Shown here one piece after another: positions 35,101 to 44,597 of a stretch of 64,000 nt of DNA. The stretch is from NCBI RefSeq assembly GCF_001704415.2, contig NC_030817.1, positions 57,645,550 to 57,709,549 on the forward strand. Direction: 5' to 3'. The stretch's first letter is position 1; every line of letters begins with the position of its first letter. The translations under genes were made by a program, and so were the position numbers. A model generated the notes under the pieces. It saw nothing but the letters and a program-made list of their open reading frames with translations. It ran no database searches and had not been told where the DNA came from. The stretch comes from Capra hircus. Its lineage: Eukaryota > Chordata > Mammalia > Artiodactyla > Bovidae.

Positions 35101-37458
35101 CTGGGTTCTATCCTCAGCACACACAGCCTTCCTTACCACAAGCAACATCTTTTGCATCCAGCACCACCCAAGTATATCCACCTCCGCAGCTCCAGAGGAC
35201 TGGTTTAGAGAAAATGAAATACGGGACTGCAGAGGAAGATGGACAGCGAGAGTCTCGGAAAAGGAAACAGCTCCAAAATGGGGCTGTAGGTAAAGAGGGC
35301 TTGGGGGGTCAGGGTACTGGATCGAATGGGACCATTATAAACCAGGAAATGAGTGAATTTTCACTCTGCATGTAGGGAACAAGGATGTGGGAGCTAGATA
35401 AGAGTCTAAGAATTAGAAGAAAGTGGCTAATGGCCGAGAACTGAGTAACAAGGTAGAACTTCAGAGGCTGCTGCAGATATCTTGCGTATCTCTAGAGAAA
35501 TCTTGGAATAGTTCTGGAGAGTTCCTGGGAGAGAAGGACTAAGAAATCCCTGAAGATGACAACACCCTTTTCCTCGGAGAAAGGGCTGACACCCATTAAA
35601 GGAATATGATGGGAAGGGTCTTCTCGGGGGAGGGGAGAGGAGGCAATGTTTCTCAACCCTGGCTGCCCATTAGAGAGCTTCAAATATATGCTAATACCAG
35701 GCCCCACCCTAGGCTAATTACACAAGCTCTTTGAAGGGTGGGGGCCAAGGGATTGATTTTTCACATGGGCACCTACCTAGGATTGAGAAACACTGAGATG
35801 CAAAAGAAAAAAAAAAGCTGAAAACTCAGATGGAATATTTAAGGATGGGGCTGCTAAAGGAATGGGAAATAGCAAGTTAGAGACCACTTTTGGTAAGAAG
35901 GGAACCCAAGTGTGAGAGAAACCTTGAGTGGTAGTTAAGAGCTCTGTGTGGAGAAAAGCAATAAGGAGGGCTACATTTTTAAGAGGAGCTAAAATTCATT
36001 TCTTCTAGACAGACCATGGCACAACTTAAGGATGATGTGCAGGGAATGAGTCCGCTTGCAAAACAATGAGGCTCAAGTGAGAGGCAGAAGCCAGAAGGCC
36101 AAATCTGGAGACAAAGGGCCTGGTGTGGGGAACTAATGAACTTCAAGCTCATTCTGGAGGGGGCAGCAACAAGTCTTGGGAAACAATGAGGAAGAGAATT
36201 AGAACCCAGTTTGTAAATATAAAAGCCATCCTGATGTATAAGCAGCTGGGGTTAAAAATCATGGGGAATTAGGAAACAATTTCACAGAAGAATTTGGGGG
36301 AGAAATACGGGATATGCTGGAGGGAGAGATGCTTGGCGAGGGCTGCCTTGGAGAAAAAGAGAAGCAGAGAAAGGAAAGCTGAACAATGAGCTCTGCTGAG
36401 TGTCCACAGGGGGAAGCACACATGAAGCAACTTTAGAAAACTGCTGGTGCTCAGTATCAGAAAGATGCGCAGCCTTTCTCTACAATTCCTGGGCGAAAGC
36501 TGGGGTCAGGTTTTGAGGGAGAAAACTTGCAAAGGCCCAGTGAACAGAGTATGAGGACTAATTTGAAAGTACTGGAGGTACAGGTGAAGAGGGCAGGTCT
36601 TCAACAGAAGCTGAATGGGCTGAGTTCTGTGTGTGATCTAATATTCTAGAAATGGGATTCAGTTAGGATGGGAGGACTAAGAGCAGTCATGAGAGAAAGT
36701 GTTTAAAGGGTAGGAGTGTTTAGCAGAGTGTTTAGCAGAGTGTTAGGGGGAACAGGATGGCGGACAGGAGTCAAGCCCAAAGTGAGAAATAAAAAAAGAT
36801 GATGTTGTGAGACAGGGGAAACGGGGCCTAATAAGAAGGGGTGTCTAAGGAGGACGGGAGAGAAAAGATGAAGCTGGAGTGAGGGACCAAGGGGAGGGCC
36901 AAGCATCACTGTAAAGACTATTAGGCCTGGTGAGGGGGTGGTGCGGGGGGGTGATGAGGGTGACAGGTGGGGATAATGGGTCCAGTTGAGAATTTAAGGA
37001 CGGACGGAGCCAGACCGGGGCCGCGGGGGGGCCGGGTGGGGGGAAGTAGCGATAAAAGCAGCATCTGGTTGGAAGATGCAGTTGAAATAAGGGAAGGGAT
37101 TCAAAGGGGAAGATGGAAACAATTTGGGGAATGGGCCGCCGTTCGGGGGGGCTGAAGGGAAATGTGGACAGGACTGAAAGATTGGGTCCCGGTCCGTGGG
37201 GGCTTTACGCCGCGATGAGGGGGATGGGCTGCGCTGGAGGGAGGGAGACTGAAGGACGGAAGAAGGCCCAGTTGCGGGGCTGGGGCTCGGACTGAGGTGG
37301 CTGAGGTAGGGAAGGGACCCAGTGGGGGCCGGCTGGGGCCTTGTAGAAGGGACGAGAACCGGCTGGGTGGTTGGGGAGGAGGCCCTCTGGAGCAGACGAG
37401 GGGAGGATGGGGGCGGGGAGCCTGGACCGGGCCGTTACCTGTCCTGGGTGTTTATCAT
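26053..37458 (-). CDS. OAZ2: OAZ2, ornithine decarboxylase antizyme 2 (complete, needs +1 frameshift)
   Basis: Antizyme 2 binds ornithine decarboxylase monomers, blocks the enzyme, sends it to the proteasome without ubiquitin (as shown for the antizyme family) and limits polyamine uptake. Coding exons on the minus strand are 37458-37439, 28607-28450, 27410-27235, 26494-26409 and 26183-26053. All borders are GT-AG and the phases join. The 0-frame starts MINTQDSSILPLSNCPQLQC and stops at TGA (28531-28529) after 32 codons. Skipping one base there opens DAPHPLSKIPGG and the full antizyme domain. The total is 570 nt, 189 residues plus stop, exactly the length I recall for human OAZ2. The C-terminal half (WDAVLSSQSLFVEIPDGLLA, LLALLEFAEEKM, YVFICFRKGRED, PLDQNLSDED) is the conserved ODC-binding fold. 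It is not a retrocopy: five exons, CpG promoter and intact recoding site. Confidence 0.97.
26409..26494 (-). CDS. OAZ2: OAZ2 coding exon 4
   Basis: An 86-nt exon between CTTGCAG and GTGAGG, encoding LLALLEFAEEKMKVNYVFIC FRKGREDR, the helix-strand part of the conserved ODC-binding domain. Phases fit exons 3 and 5. Confidence 0.96.
27235..27410 (-). CDS. OAZ2: OAZ2 coding exon 3
   Basis: A 176-nt exon between CTCCCAG and GTAAGG, encoding DEKLTVTQDLPVNDGKPHIV through VEIPDGLLADGSKEG. It carries the first beta strands of the antizyme fold. It ends with two bases of a Gly codon. Confidence 0.96.
27600..27815 (+). mobile_element. MIR SINE in OAZ2 intron 2
   Basis: ATTTACCAAGAGCCCACTGG, AGGTACTTTCCCATTTTTCC, CACAGTGAGCAAATGGCAGA, GCTGAGATTCAG. 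A clear MIR, plus strand, within the intron between OAZ2 coding exons 2 and 3. Confidence 0.8.
28450..28607 (-). CDS. OAZ2: OAZ2 coding exon 2 (contains the frameshift site)
   Basis: A 158-nt exon between CTCTTGCAG and GTAAGG. The first 76 bases are read in frame 0 (SSILPLSNCPQLQCCRHIVP ... LWCS) to the TGA. The last 81 bases are read in +1 (DAPHPLSKIPGGRGGGRDPS ... LIYK). Both halves match known antizyme 2 and both frames must be used for full-length product. Confidence 0.96.
28476..28526 (-). promoter_or_regulatory. OAZ2: H-type RNA pseudoknot stimulating OAZ2 frameshift
   Basis: Read on the minus strand, stem 1 pairs 28526-28515 (CCCCTCACCCAC) with 28499-28488 (GTGGGCGAGGGG): 11 of 12 positions pair, with one A/C mismatch. 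The loop between these arms contains GATCCC (28507-28502), which pairs perfectly with GGGATC (28481-28476) downstream of stem 1. The order arm1a-arm2a-arm1b-arm2b is an H-type pseudoknot. It begins two bases after the stop codon, as established for mammalian antizyme 1 and 2. Confidence 0.9.
28529..28534 (-). promoter_or_regulatory. OAZ2: Programmed +1 ribosomal frameshift site UCC-UGA of OAZ2
   Basis: In frame 0 the codons TGC-TCC-TGA lie at 28537-28529. Full-length antizyme requires slippage past the T at 28531 so that GAT (Asp, 28530-28528) is read after TCC (Ser32). This is the canonical antizyme recoding heptamer. In the family, rising polyamine increases the shift and so produces the inhibitor of polyamine synthesis. 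Confidence 0.96.
30660..30772 (-). mobile_element. Bov-A2-type SINE, inverted, with (CTG)8 tail
   Basis: Starts with eight CTG units (30662-30685), then CTAAGTCACTTCAGTCGTAT, CGACCCCATAGACGGCAGCC and GGGATTCTCCAGGCAAG. A short copy of about 110 bp. Confidence 0.85.
35643..35797. mobile_element. hAT-Charlie-like MITE (MER5/MER20 type)
   Basis: Inverted terminal sequences: GTTTCTCAACCCTGGCTGCC at the left and GGATTGAGAAACACTG at the right, with an internal GGCCCCACCCTAGGCTAATT. About 150 bp, as expected for these non-autonomous elements. Confidence 0.65.
37439..37458 (-). CDS. OAZ2: OAZ2 coding exon 1 (start codon)
   Basis: ATG at 37458-37456 begins M-I-N-T-Q-D; the exon ends with AG and donor GTAACG. 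The start sits inside the CpG island and is the first ATG compatible with the conserved antizyme N-terminus. The 5' leader extends to higher coordinates, with its end not determinable by eye. Confidence 0.93.
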
Positions 37459-37637
37459 CCTCGGCGGCTCTGCTCAGGGTGGGAGGAGGCGGCGCAGGGA
37501 GTGGGTAGGTGGATGAGTGGCTAGGTGTGGGGTCGCGCGCGCGGGGCCGATCTCTGCGGGCTAAGTCCCTGTCAGGCCGCGGGCCCAGAGCCCTCCTCCT
37601 GCCTCAGCGAGCGCCTGCCTCCAACTGACCCTCCCCG

Positions 37638-37661
37638 GCCGCCGCCGCCGCCGCCGCCGCC
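37638..37661 (-). repeat. (GCC)8 / (GGC)8 trinucleotide repeat upstream of OAZ2 start
   Basis: Eight perfect GCC units on the plus strand (GGC on the OAZ2 mRNA sense strand), about 180-200 bp upstream of the ATG. It probably lies in the 5' leader or at the transcription start. Confidence 0.9.
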
Positions 37662-37920
37662 GCAACCGCCCCGCCCCCAAGTGCCTCATCTGCATTAGCC
37701 CCACCCCAGCGCCGCGCGGTGTCCTGGGAAACTGGGGCCCACAACAAAGGGCAAAGCACCGCCCCGCCTCCGCGCAGGCGCACCAGGCGCCGGTAGGGGC
37801 GGGACCCGGTAGCGGAGGGGGCCGAGCCGGGGCGTCCAGACCGAAAGCAGCTTGCGGGGTTGATGCTGGCCCAGGCGGAGTCGTGGCCGTGGTGGTGATC
37901 TAGCGCCCGGAACGAAATGT

Positions 37921-38555
37921 TGAGTTTCAAGCGGCGTTTCCTGAGCCTTGGTCCTGGTCTCTAGCCCTTGTTTGCATGGGGCTGTGCTGGGCTGTGTCTG
38001 TCATTTGTAGGCCCCAGGAGGATATTTTACTAACCAAAATCGGAGATCTAGGAATACTACACATGTATTAGTGCCATTTGAGACTAAGCCCAAGCCCACA
38101 AATCCGTTACCTCAGCTCATACGCAGATCAATAACCTCAGCTATCACCTGAGATCAACAATCTCCGCACCTTACAGACGGGTCTCAAGGGCAACGGTCAA
38201 AGCTTAACATTGACTGAAGTCATCTGAAGTTTAATGGCTGTGGGTCAGGATCGCTGTCGCCTGACAGCAGTAGTGGAAGGAACCAACGCTGACTTGTTCA
38301 GAGGAGCTTCGCATCACAATCATTCAAGGTTACTAGTTAACAGTCACTGGCCCTGCGGAACCTTATCCCTGATCAGTGCCAACAGGTTACAGTCACCGGT
38401 GCACAGAACCCTCAGATCACAGTGACTGCGGGCCACAATCACAGACACTTCAGTAGTCATCAGAGCTTCTGACTCTGACTCTGTCAACCCAGACTACAAA
38501 CAAGAGCGGTCAAATTATCTCAGCTCACAATGGGCAGCTATCACCTCACATCCCA
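37921..38555. other. Upstream of OAZ2: degenerate repeated CAGATCA/CACAGT-like motifs
   Basis: The sequence repeatedly uses words such as CCTCAGCTCATAC, CAGATCAATAACCTCAGC, ACCTGAGATCAACAATC, CCTCAGATCACAGTGAC and CTCAGCTCACAATGGG at irregular spacing. It looks like a strongly decayed tandem array. No gene seen. Confidence 0.35.
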
Positions 38556-38556
38556 T

Positions 38557-38760
38557 TCATTCATTCATTCAACTGATAAATTACTGGGCAGCTACTTACT
38601 CTATGTTCCTGGCATGTGCTGGAGTCCAGAAATACTCAATGATCAACTAGGCAAAGTTCCTGCCTTGGATGTCACAATCTGATCAGAGGGACACAGGCAG
38701 GCCATCATAATATGAGGTAAGTGCTCAATCTGAGGGAGGCCATGGAGAAAGTTACTAGGG
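38557..38760 (+). repeat. Old mammalian interspersed repeat with (ATTC)n start
   Basis: (ATTC)4 followed by GGGCAGCTACTTACTCTATG, CTGGCATGTGCTGGAGTCCA and GCCATGGAGAAAGTTACTAG. This is a widespread ancient repeat pattern; the exact family is uncertain. Confidence 0.45.
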
Positions 38761-39197
38761 AATTAGAGATGTCTTCAAAGAAAGGGTGATCACAACCACT
38801 CCAGATCAAAGGTTACTAAGACCCGCAGTTGACAGTAGCCTCAAGTCACAAATGTTCCACCTTAGAGCCATTTAGGACACTATAACTCTTCACAAAAACA
38901 TGCTTACGGTTTTTAGATGATGGGAATTCAGGGATGGAAGAGAGGCAGGAGCTCATGAACTAAGGTTTTTACAGCAAAAACTGAAGTGGTAAATCAGAAC
39001 TGCCCAAATTATCACTAGATATTAAGCACAACTAGCCCCTCAGGGTCCCATACTCAGCTCACTTTAGATCCTCTACCCCGTCCCCATGATTATGCCTACC
39101 TGCTTTTCTATGTTCAAGCCAGGTATGTTCTTACTGCACAACAGAACTGAACAATTAAATCCAGCCCTGACCTACCCATCTCATAGTCCCAGGTAGG

Positions 39198-39412
39198 TGG
39201 GTGGGTTAGTCGCCTAGTCGTGTCCAACTCTTTGTGACCCCAGGAACTGTAGCCCGTCAGGCTCCTCTATCCATGGGATTCTCCAGGCAAGAATACTGGA
39301 GTGGATTGCCAGTCCCTTCTCCAGAGGATCTTCCTGACCCAGGGATCGAACCCAGGTCTCCTGCGTTGCAGGCAGATTCTTTACCATCTGAGCTACAAGG
39401 GAAGATCTCCAT
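39198..39412 (-). mobile_element. Bov-tA SINE, inverted, full length
   Basis: GTTAGTCGCCTAGTCGTGTC, AGGCAAGAATACTGGAGTGG, GACCCAGGGATCGAACCCAG and the inverted tRNA head CTTTACCATCTGAGCTACAA. Confidence 0.9.
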
Positions 39413-39544
39413 AGTCCCAGAGACCTGGGCAATCCTCCTGCTCCCTAAAGGAGCTGGGGTAGTTTACTTCTGCCAACCCATCACTGGATAAGTAACCCCT
39501 TGACCTAAAGGACTATTTTTGACCAACCAGCAGATAGTAACTCA

Positions 39545-39730
39545 CTATGTCAATAATAGCCACCATTTATCAAGTATCATACTACTAAAGCACTAATTTT
39601 TATAACAGCTGCCCACTCCCATTTTACACATGAAATGAGATTTTGCCCACTATCCAGGCAAGTTAATTTATCTGCTCTAATTCAAAGCTATTAAGTAGTG
39701 GAGTTAGAATTTGGACCCAGAGTTGCCTAT
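39545..39730 (+). mobile_element. MIR SINE
   Basis: TAGCCACCATTTATCAAGTA, CCATTTTACACATGAAATGA, GTAGTGGAGTTAGAATTTGG. An old, decayed copy. Confidence 0.65.
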
Positions 39731-39867
39731 CCTGTGCTTTGTTTTCACGTTGTGGAGGAATGAGAAGGGATCTGTCACAACTTGCCGCTTGAAGGAGTGA
39801 CCACCTTGATGTCTGCCTGAACAGCAAGTAAAAAACTCATAAAACACAGGGAGCCACCTTCCTCTAA

Positions 39868-40025
39868 TCTGTACTGTCAGATATGTTAGCCACTAGCCAC
39901 ACATGGCTATTTAAACTTAATTAAAATGAAACAGATTTAAAAATTCATTTCCTCAATCCCAGTAGCCACATTTCATGTGCTTCACAGCCACGTGTGGCAC
40001 ATTGTTACAGCACTGATCACTGCAG
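39868..40025. mobile_element. Palindromic non-autonomous DNA transposon remnant
   Basis: GCCACTAGCCACACATGGCT at the left and AGCCACGTGTGGCACATTGT at the right surround an AT-rich centre. The overall inverted symmetry resembles old palindromic MER elements; the family is uncertain. Confidence 0.5.
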
Positions 40026-40079
40026 ATTTTCCAACACGCAAAGTTCCAGAGAGCCCTGTATCCCATCCCTCCCCTAACC

Positions 40080-40870
40080 CTATTTACAACAGCCATCATC
40101 ACAGGTTCCAGCCCCATCTCATTCATCTATCATCACCCCATCCTCACACCCGCTCCCCTCTCTCTGCCCCAGATTACATTTCCCAGCCCCTGCCTTACGA
40201 GATGCTACCTTCACCTCTTCGCCTTACCTGAAACCTGGTTCTGTCCTGCTTCTTTAGCAGCCCTCTCAGGGGAATGCTATTTTCTTCTCAGTCTTGTGTA
40301 CCTCAGGGACAGGAAGAGGGTAAGCCTATTTCTCTTTCACCCCCAATGCCATTCTAAACCCCTCCTTCCTACAGCACTTCCTGTCCCTCCTACTAAACCC
40401 CAGTTCCTTGGAAGCTTCACTCTCTGGACATAACGATTTTGGTTGATGTCATTAATCAACTTCCCAGTCGATGCCCCTCATTTGGTTCTTGGCTCACTGA
40501 CTCTGCCCTCAATTTTGTTATATTTGGACAGCTCAGCATCACTGTGAATGGCCTTTCCAACATCCTCCTCTCATTTCCTTGACCTCCTCATCTCCAGCGC
40601 TATTTCCCATAGTCCACAGCAGCTGCCCACTCCTGAACTCACACCCTCAACTTTTTCACCCAGAACCATACCACTTCCAATAATATAGACTCTCCGACCA
40701 CAACCTTTTCCTTAATTAAGCCTTCCTCAACAATTCATGAGCTCTGATCCCTTGACCTTACTCATTTCTCACTATTCATGAGCCCCAGTTGCCACATTTC
40801 TCATTCTCTAGCTCAATTTCCATCATCCCTCACTGTAAACCCTCTCTCACCCTGTCTCCTCTTTTGGTGC
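40080..40870 (-). mobile_element. Ancient LINE remnant (L2-like), pyrimidine-rich strand shown
   Basis: A long C/T-rich stretch (for example TTGACCTCCTCATCTCCAGC, CTCCGACCACAACCTTTTCC) of the kind produced by inverted L2/CR1 LINE bodies. It appears to resume after later insertions at 41005-41235 and 41740-41985. No frame is intact. Class assignment is tentative. Confidence 0.4.
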
Positions 40871-40871
40871 T

Positions 40872-41004
40872 CGGAGAAGGAAATGGCAACCCACACCAGT
40901 ATTCTTGCCTGGAGAATCCCAGGGACAGAAGAGTCTGGTGGGCTGCCGTCTACAGAGTCAGGCAGAGTCAGACACGACTGAAGCAACTTAGCAGCAGCAG
41001 CAAA
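40872..41004 (+). mobile_element. Bov-A2-type SINE with AGC tail
   Basis: GGAGAAGGAAATGGCAACCC, TTGCCTGGAGAATCCCAGGG, GACACGACTGAAGCAACTTA then (AGC)4. Confidence 0.88.
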
Positions 41005-41249
41005 ACCCTTACTCTGGATCAACCCACCATTTGCCTTTCCAGTGCTTTTGCTAGAGCAAAATCACACTGCCAGGTAGACTATTTTCACTTCACAAATCCA
41101 AACCTCAAACGAGCTCTCAACACTGCCTGGGACTTCCTACTACATTTTTCCAGTTTTTCCATTCTCTAAGATGAATTGTGTACCTACTCTCCCTCTACAA
41201 AACCTCTTCGCCTCTCATTTTAGCTGATGGCCTAACCTTTTTTTTTTTC

Positions 41250-41338
41250 CTCCAGTTTTATTGAGCTATAATGGACATATAACCTTGTATTAGACTTTGG
41301 TGCACAATAGGATGATTGGATATGTATAAATATATACA
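41250..41338 (-). mobile_element. Old L1 fragment
   Basis: TCCAGTTTTATTGAGCTATA followed by ATGGACATATAACCTTGTAT, the typical inverted L1 3' sequence. Confidence 0.5.
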
Positions 41339-41339
41339 T

Positions 41340-41462
41340 AAGGGACTTCCCTGGCAGTCCAGTGGTCAGGACTCCACGATTAAAATGTAGGGACCTGTGT
41401 TCAATCCCTGGTCAGAAAATTAGGATCCCACAGGGTGTGCAGTGCGGCCAGAAAAAAAACCA
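41340..41462 (+). mobile_element. CHR-type SINE, short form
   Basis: GGGACTTCCCTGGCAGTCCA, TTCAATCCCTGGTCAGAAAA, GTGCAGTGCGGCCAGAAAAA. Confidence 0.88.
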
Positions 41463-41467
41463 AAAGA

Positions 41468-41695
41468 GGGTCACGTACACATCGCTGTATTTAAAATGGA
41501 TAACCAACAGGGACCTACAGTATAGCACATGGAACTCGCTCAATGTTATGTGCCAACCTGGATGGGAGAGGGGTTTGGGGGAGAAAGGATACATATATTT
41601 GTATGGCAGAGTCCCTTCACTGTTGATCTGAAACTATCACAACATTGTTAATCAGCTATACCTCAATGCAAAAATAAAAATTTAAAGTTTTGGGG
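41468..41695 (+). mobile_element. L1_BT 3' end
   Basis: GATAACCAACAGGGACCTAC, AGTATAGCACATGGAACTCG, AACATTGTTAATCAGCTATA and a CAAAAATAAAAATTT end. Confidence 0.8.
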
Positions 41696-41994
41696 GGAAA
41701 AGAAAAACAAAACAAACCAAAAAAATGTGTGTGTATACACATCTCCTTAACCTCTTATGTTACTGAGGAAATAGAAGCAAAGAACTCCCTCTCATTCCTA
41801 ATACAACCTGCAAAGCTATCTGCTTCTCCACCCACTGTATCCCCTTCTAGCGTCCCCTCCCTTTACAAAAGACCAGCCAGTCCCTCCACAGGAGCTACGG
41901 TAACCATCCTCTCTCCCCTTTTCAAAGACCTGGCTCAAACAATCTAATTTCACCTTTCCGCATACAAACACACTCTCTGATCCTTAAAAAAAAA

Positions 41995-42770
41995 TAACAA
42001 CACAGCCATTCTAGAAAACAGTTTGGCGATTTCTTAGGAAACTAGCCATGCAACTGTCAGCTGACCCAGAAATTGCACTCCTAGGCATTTATCCCAGAGA
42101 AATGAAAACTTATGTTCACATAAAACTTGTATGTTCCTAGCAGCTTTATTCATAATAGCCAAAAACAGATCAGCTCAGATGTCCTTCAGCAGGTGAATGA
42201 TTAAATGAACTGGTACATCTAAACTGTGGAATATAATTCAGCAATAAAAAGGACTGAACTATCGATTGGTACATGAAACAACTTGGATGACTCTCCTAGG
42301 AATTAGGCCAATTTCAAAAAGGTCACATATGATATTATTCCATTTATATAACCTTTTGAAATGACAAAAATGTTAGAAATAGAAAACAGATTAGTGGTTG
42401 CCAGGGGTTTGGGCTGGGTGGAGGAAGGCAGGAGGAAGTGGGTGTGATTACACAAGGGCAACAATGGTGGGTCCCGGTGGTGATGGAACTGTTCAGCATC
42501 TGATAGTGGTGGTGGAAACGTGAACCAGCTCAGGGGCTCAAACTGTATAGAACCAAACACAGAGGCACATGCAAATGAGGACAGGAAAAAGTGGGATAAC
42601 CTGAATGAGACAGGTAGATTGCACGAATGTTGATATCCTGATTATGTGGTAGGTTTTGCAATATGTTGCCACTGGGACAAATTGGACAAAGTGTATAAGG
42701 GCATAATATTTCTTACAACTCCATATGACTCTACAATTATCTCCATCAAATGTTCAAATAAAAGTTTATA
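41995..42770 (+). mobile_element. L1 LINE 3' fragment (about 0.8 kb)
   Basis: AACAGTTTGGCGATTTCTTA, TGTATGTTCCTAGCAGCTTT, ATTCATAATAGCCAAAAACA, GAATATAATTCAGCAATAAA, TTAGTGGTTGCCAGGGGTTT and a terminal ATCAAATGTTCAAATAAAAG. Frames are all broken. Confidence 0.8.
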
Positions 42771-43085
42771 TAATATAAAATGTGATAAGTTTGCATTCTT
42801 GTGATAAGGTTTTATGCATATATAAATACATGTGATAAGGTAATTACATATATATAAATATAACAAAAAATGTATTTAACAACAACAACAAATGCTATGA
42901 ATTAGGTTACAGGGCAGAGTATTCTAGTCCCTAGGAATTGCTCTTGCAAGTATGAGAGTGACATCAAAGGAAAAAAACAGGTAAGAAAAAAAAAAACAGG
43001 TAAGTAAGGAGAAAATAGAAGAAGAGGCAAAAAGAAGGCTAGAGGGGTAATCAGTGGACCTTAGTGTCTGTAGGATCTCATTCAA
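42771..43085. other. Intergenic, AT-rich low-complexity stretch
   Basis: Contains TATATAAATA and AACAACAACAACA runs and two copies of AAAAAACAGGTAAG (about 42972-43006). No gene recognised. Confidence 0.5.
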
Positions 43086-43089
43086 GAAG

Positions 43090-43410
43090 GCTATGTGGTT
43101 GATATCACTTATATGTGGAATTTAAAATACAACACAAATAAACATATCTGCAAAATAGAAACAGACTCACAAACATAGAGAACAGACTTGTGGTGCCAAG
43201 GGAGAGAGAATGATTAGGAGTTAGGGATTAGCAGATGCAAGCTATTACATATAGGATGGATGAACAACAAGGTCCTATTGTATAGCTCAGGGAACTATAT
43301 TCAATATACTGTAATAAATCACAATAGAAAAGAATATGAAAAACACTTTGCTGAAGAAATTAACACAACACTGTAAGTCAATTATACTTCAATAAAATTT
43401 TAAAAAACGA
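43090..43410 (+). mobile_element. L1_BT 3' end
   Basis: ATATCACTTATATGTGGAAT, GAAACAGACTCACAAACATA, GGATGAACAACAAGGTCCTA, TTCAATATACTGTAATAAAT and TATACTTCAATAAAATTTT. Confidence 0.85.
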
Positions 43411-43582
43411 AAGAAAGCTATGTGCCATGTGGCTCCAACAAATCTGAGCTTGGCCACTGCCTGGCCATATGATTTTGGACAAGGCAGGTGGTTACTGAGG
43501 GCCTGTCTCCTCCTCAGTGAAAAAGAGGGGCCATGGCACTTCCCCTCCAAGACTGCCATGGAATTAAATAAAATAGTGTGTG

Positions 43583-43708
43583 GGGGGACTTCTCTGGTGG
43601 GCCACTGGTTAAGATTCTGCACTTGCAATGCTGGGGACATGGGTTTAATCCCTAGTTGGGGAACTTAGATCCCACATGCCAGGTGGCACAGCCGATAGAT
43701 TAAAAATA
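43583..43708 (+). mobile_element. CHR-type SINE, short form
   Basis: GGGGACTTCTCTGGTGGGCC, TTTAATCCCTAGTTGGGGAA, GCACAGCCGATAGATTAAAA. Confidence 0.85.
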
Positions 43709-43942
43709 TAGTGTATGTGGAAACACCTAGCCCAGGGTCTAGAAGATGTTCCATAAATGTAAATTCAGTCCCACTTCTCTCCGTATAAAAATCTCTCCAG
43801 AGAAGATCTGATAAAAACTAATTTATAATAATAAAATTCATGAATGCTCATTGATGCTCAAAAGGAAAGAGAGAAAGGAGAAATTAAAGGAAGAAAACCC
43901 ATCATTGACCACCTTTAGAGAATTCAAAGGAACTAACTCATT

Positions 43943-44166
43943 TTCTGAAAACTGGTAAGTAAAGGAAGAGAATAAAATCAAGCATTTAACTTGCCTTTCT
44001 TATCAGAACTGTATTTCAGGTTAACAAAATGATTGATGGGAGATTATTCTGAAAACTGGTAAGTAAAGGAAGAGAATAAAATCAAGCATTTAACTTGCCT
44101 TTCTTATCAGAACTGTATTTCAGGTTAACAAAATGATTGATGGGAGATTATTCTGAAAACTGGTAA
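43943..44166 (+). repeat. Perfect 104-bp tandem duplication (2.15 copies)
   Basis: Unit 1 is 43943-44046 and unit 2 is 44047-44150; by eye they are identical at every base. A third, truncated copy at 44151-44166 (TTCTGAAAACTGGTAA) then diverges. The unit begins TTCTGAAAACTGGTAAGTAA and ends ATTGATGGGAGATTA. Confidence 0.95.
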
Positions 44167-44279
44167 GAAACAAGCATTCAATCTGATTTTCTTTATAAAC
44201 ATGCTTCAAGACAAACAAGTGATAAAATGAAGAAGGAATAATAGAGTATCACCATTTTGTAAACCCTTAATGAGATCAT

Positions 44280-44414
44280 GTGGAGAAGGAAATGGCAAAC
44301 CACTCCAGTATTCTTGCCTGGAGAATCCCATGGACAGAGAGTCCCATGGACAGAGAATCCTGGTGGGCTGCAGTCCATGGGGTCGCAAAGCGTTGGAAAT
44401 GACTGAGCGAAACA
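44280..44414 (+). mobile_element. Bov-A2-type SINE with internal duplication
   Basis: TGGAGAAGGAAATGGCAAAC, TTGCCTGGAGAATCCCATGG, then a repeated TCCCATGGACAGAGA block (16-bp step), CAGTCCATGGGGTCGCAAAG. It lacks an AGC tail. Confidence 0.85.
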
Positions 44415-44597
44415 AGGAGGAGGAATGCGATCATGATCACCAATAGCTCTAGCTCTTAATATGTCAAAGGAAGCATATGAATGAAGGTTATATGCCTCCT
44501 GATGAAAGGATGCATCACCACCTATGAAGTATTTTTGAAAAAAAAAAAAAAAAAAAGAACTTGAACCTGAATCAGAGCAAGCCTTTATATCTAACTA

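Larger units (their letters stand above)
28608..37438 (-). other. OAZ2: OAZ2 intron 1 (8.8 kb)
   Basis: Splits the start-codon exon from the frameshift exon. Remarkably poor in ruminant repeats compared with DNA on either side: I find one Bov-A2 copy (30660-30772) and one hAT-type element (35643-35797). The stretch 30,775-35,640 contains no recognised repeat, gene or RNA. From about 36 kb it becomes purine-rich, then CpG-rich toward the promoter. Confidence 0.7.
36950..37920 (-). promoter_or_regulatory. OAZ2: CpG-island promoter and 5' leader of OAZ2
   Basis: CpG-dense, GC-rich sequence surrounds the OAZ2 start codon. GC boxes are visible at about 37668-37676 and 37759-37769, and an imperfect NRF1-like GCGCAGGCGC at about 37772-37782. 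There is no TATA box. A GCC repeat lies at 37638-37661. Transcription start is probably between 37.6 and 37.75 kb, but I cannot fix it. No coding exon of another gene is evident on the plus side, so bidirectional use is unproven. Confidence 0.75.

Noticed and set aside
37604..37930. Minus-strand open frame of 108 codons with poly-Ala in the CpG island
   Set aside because: The Ala run is the GCC repeat read in frame, and the rest is random GC-rich translation; no splice link to OAZ2 exon 1 frame.
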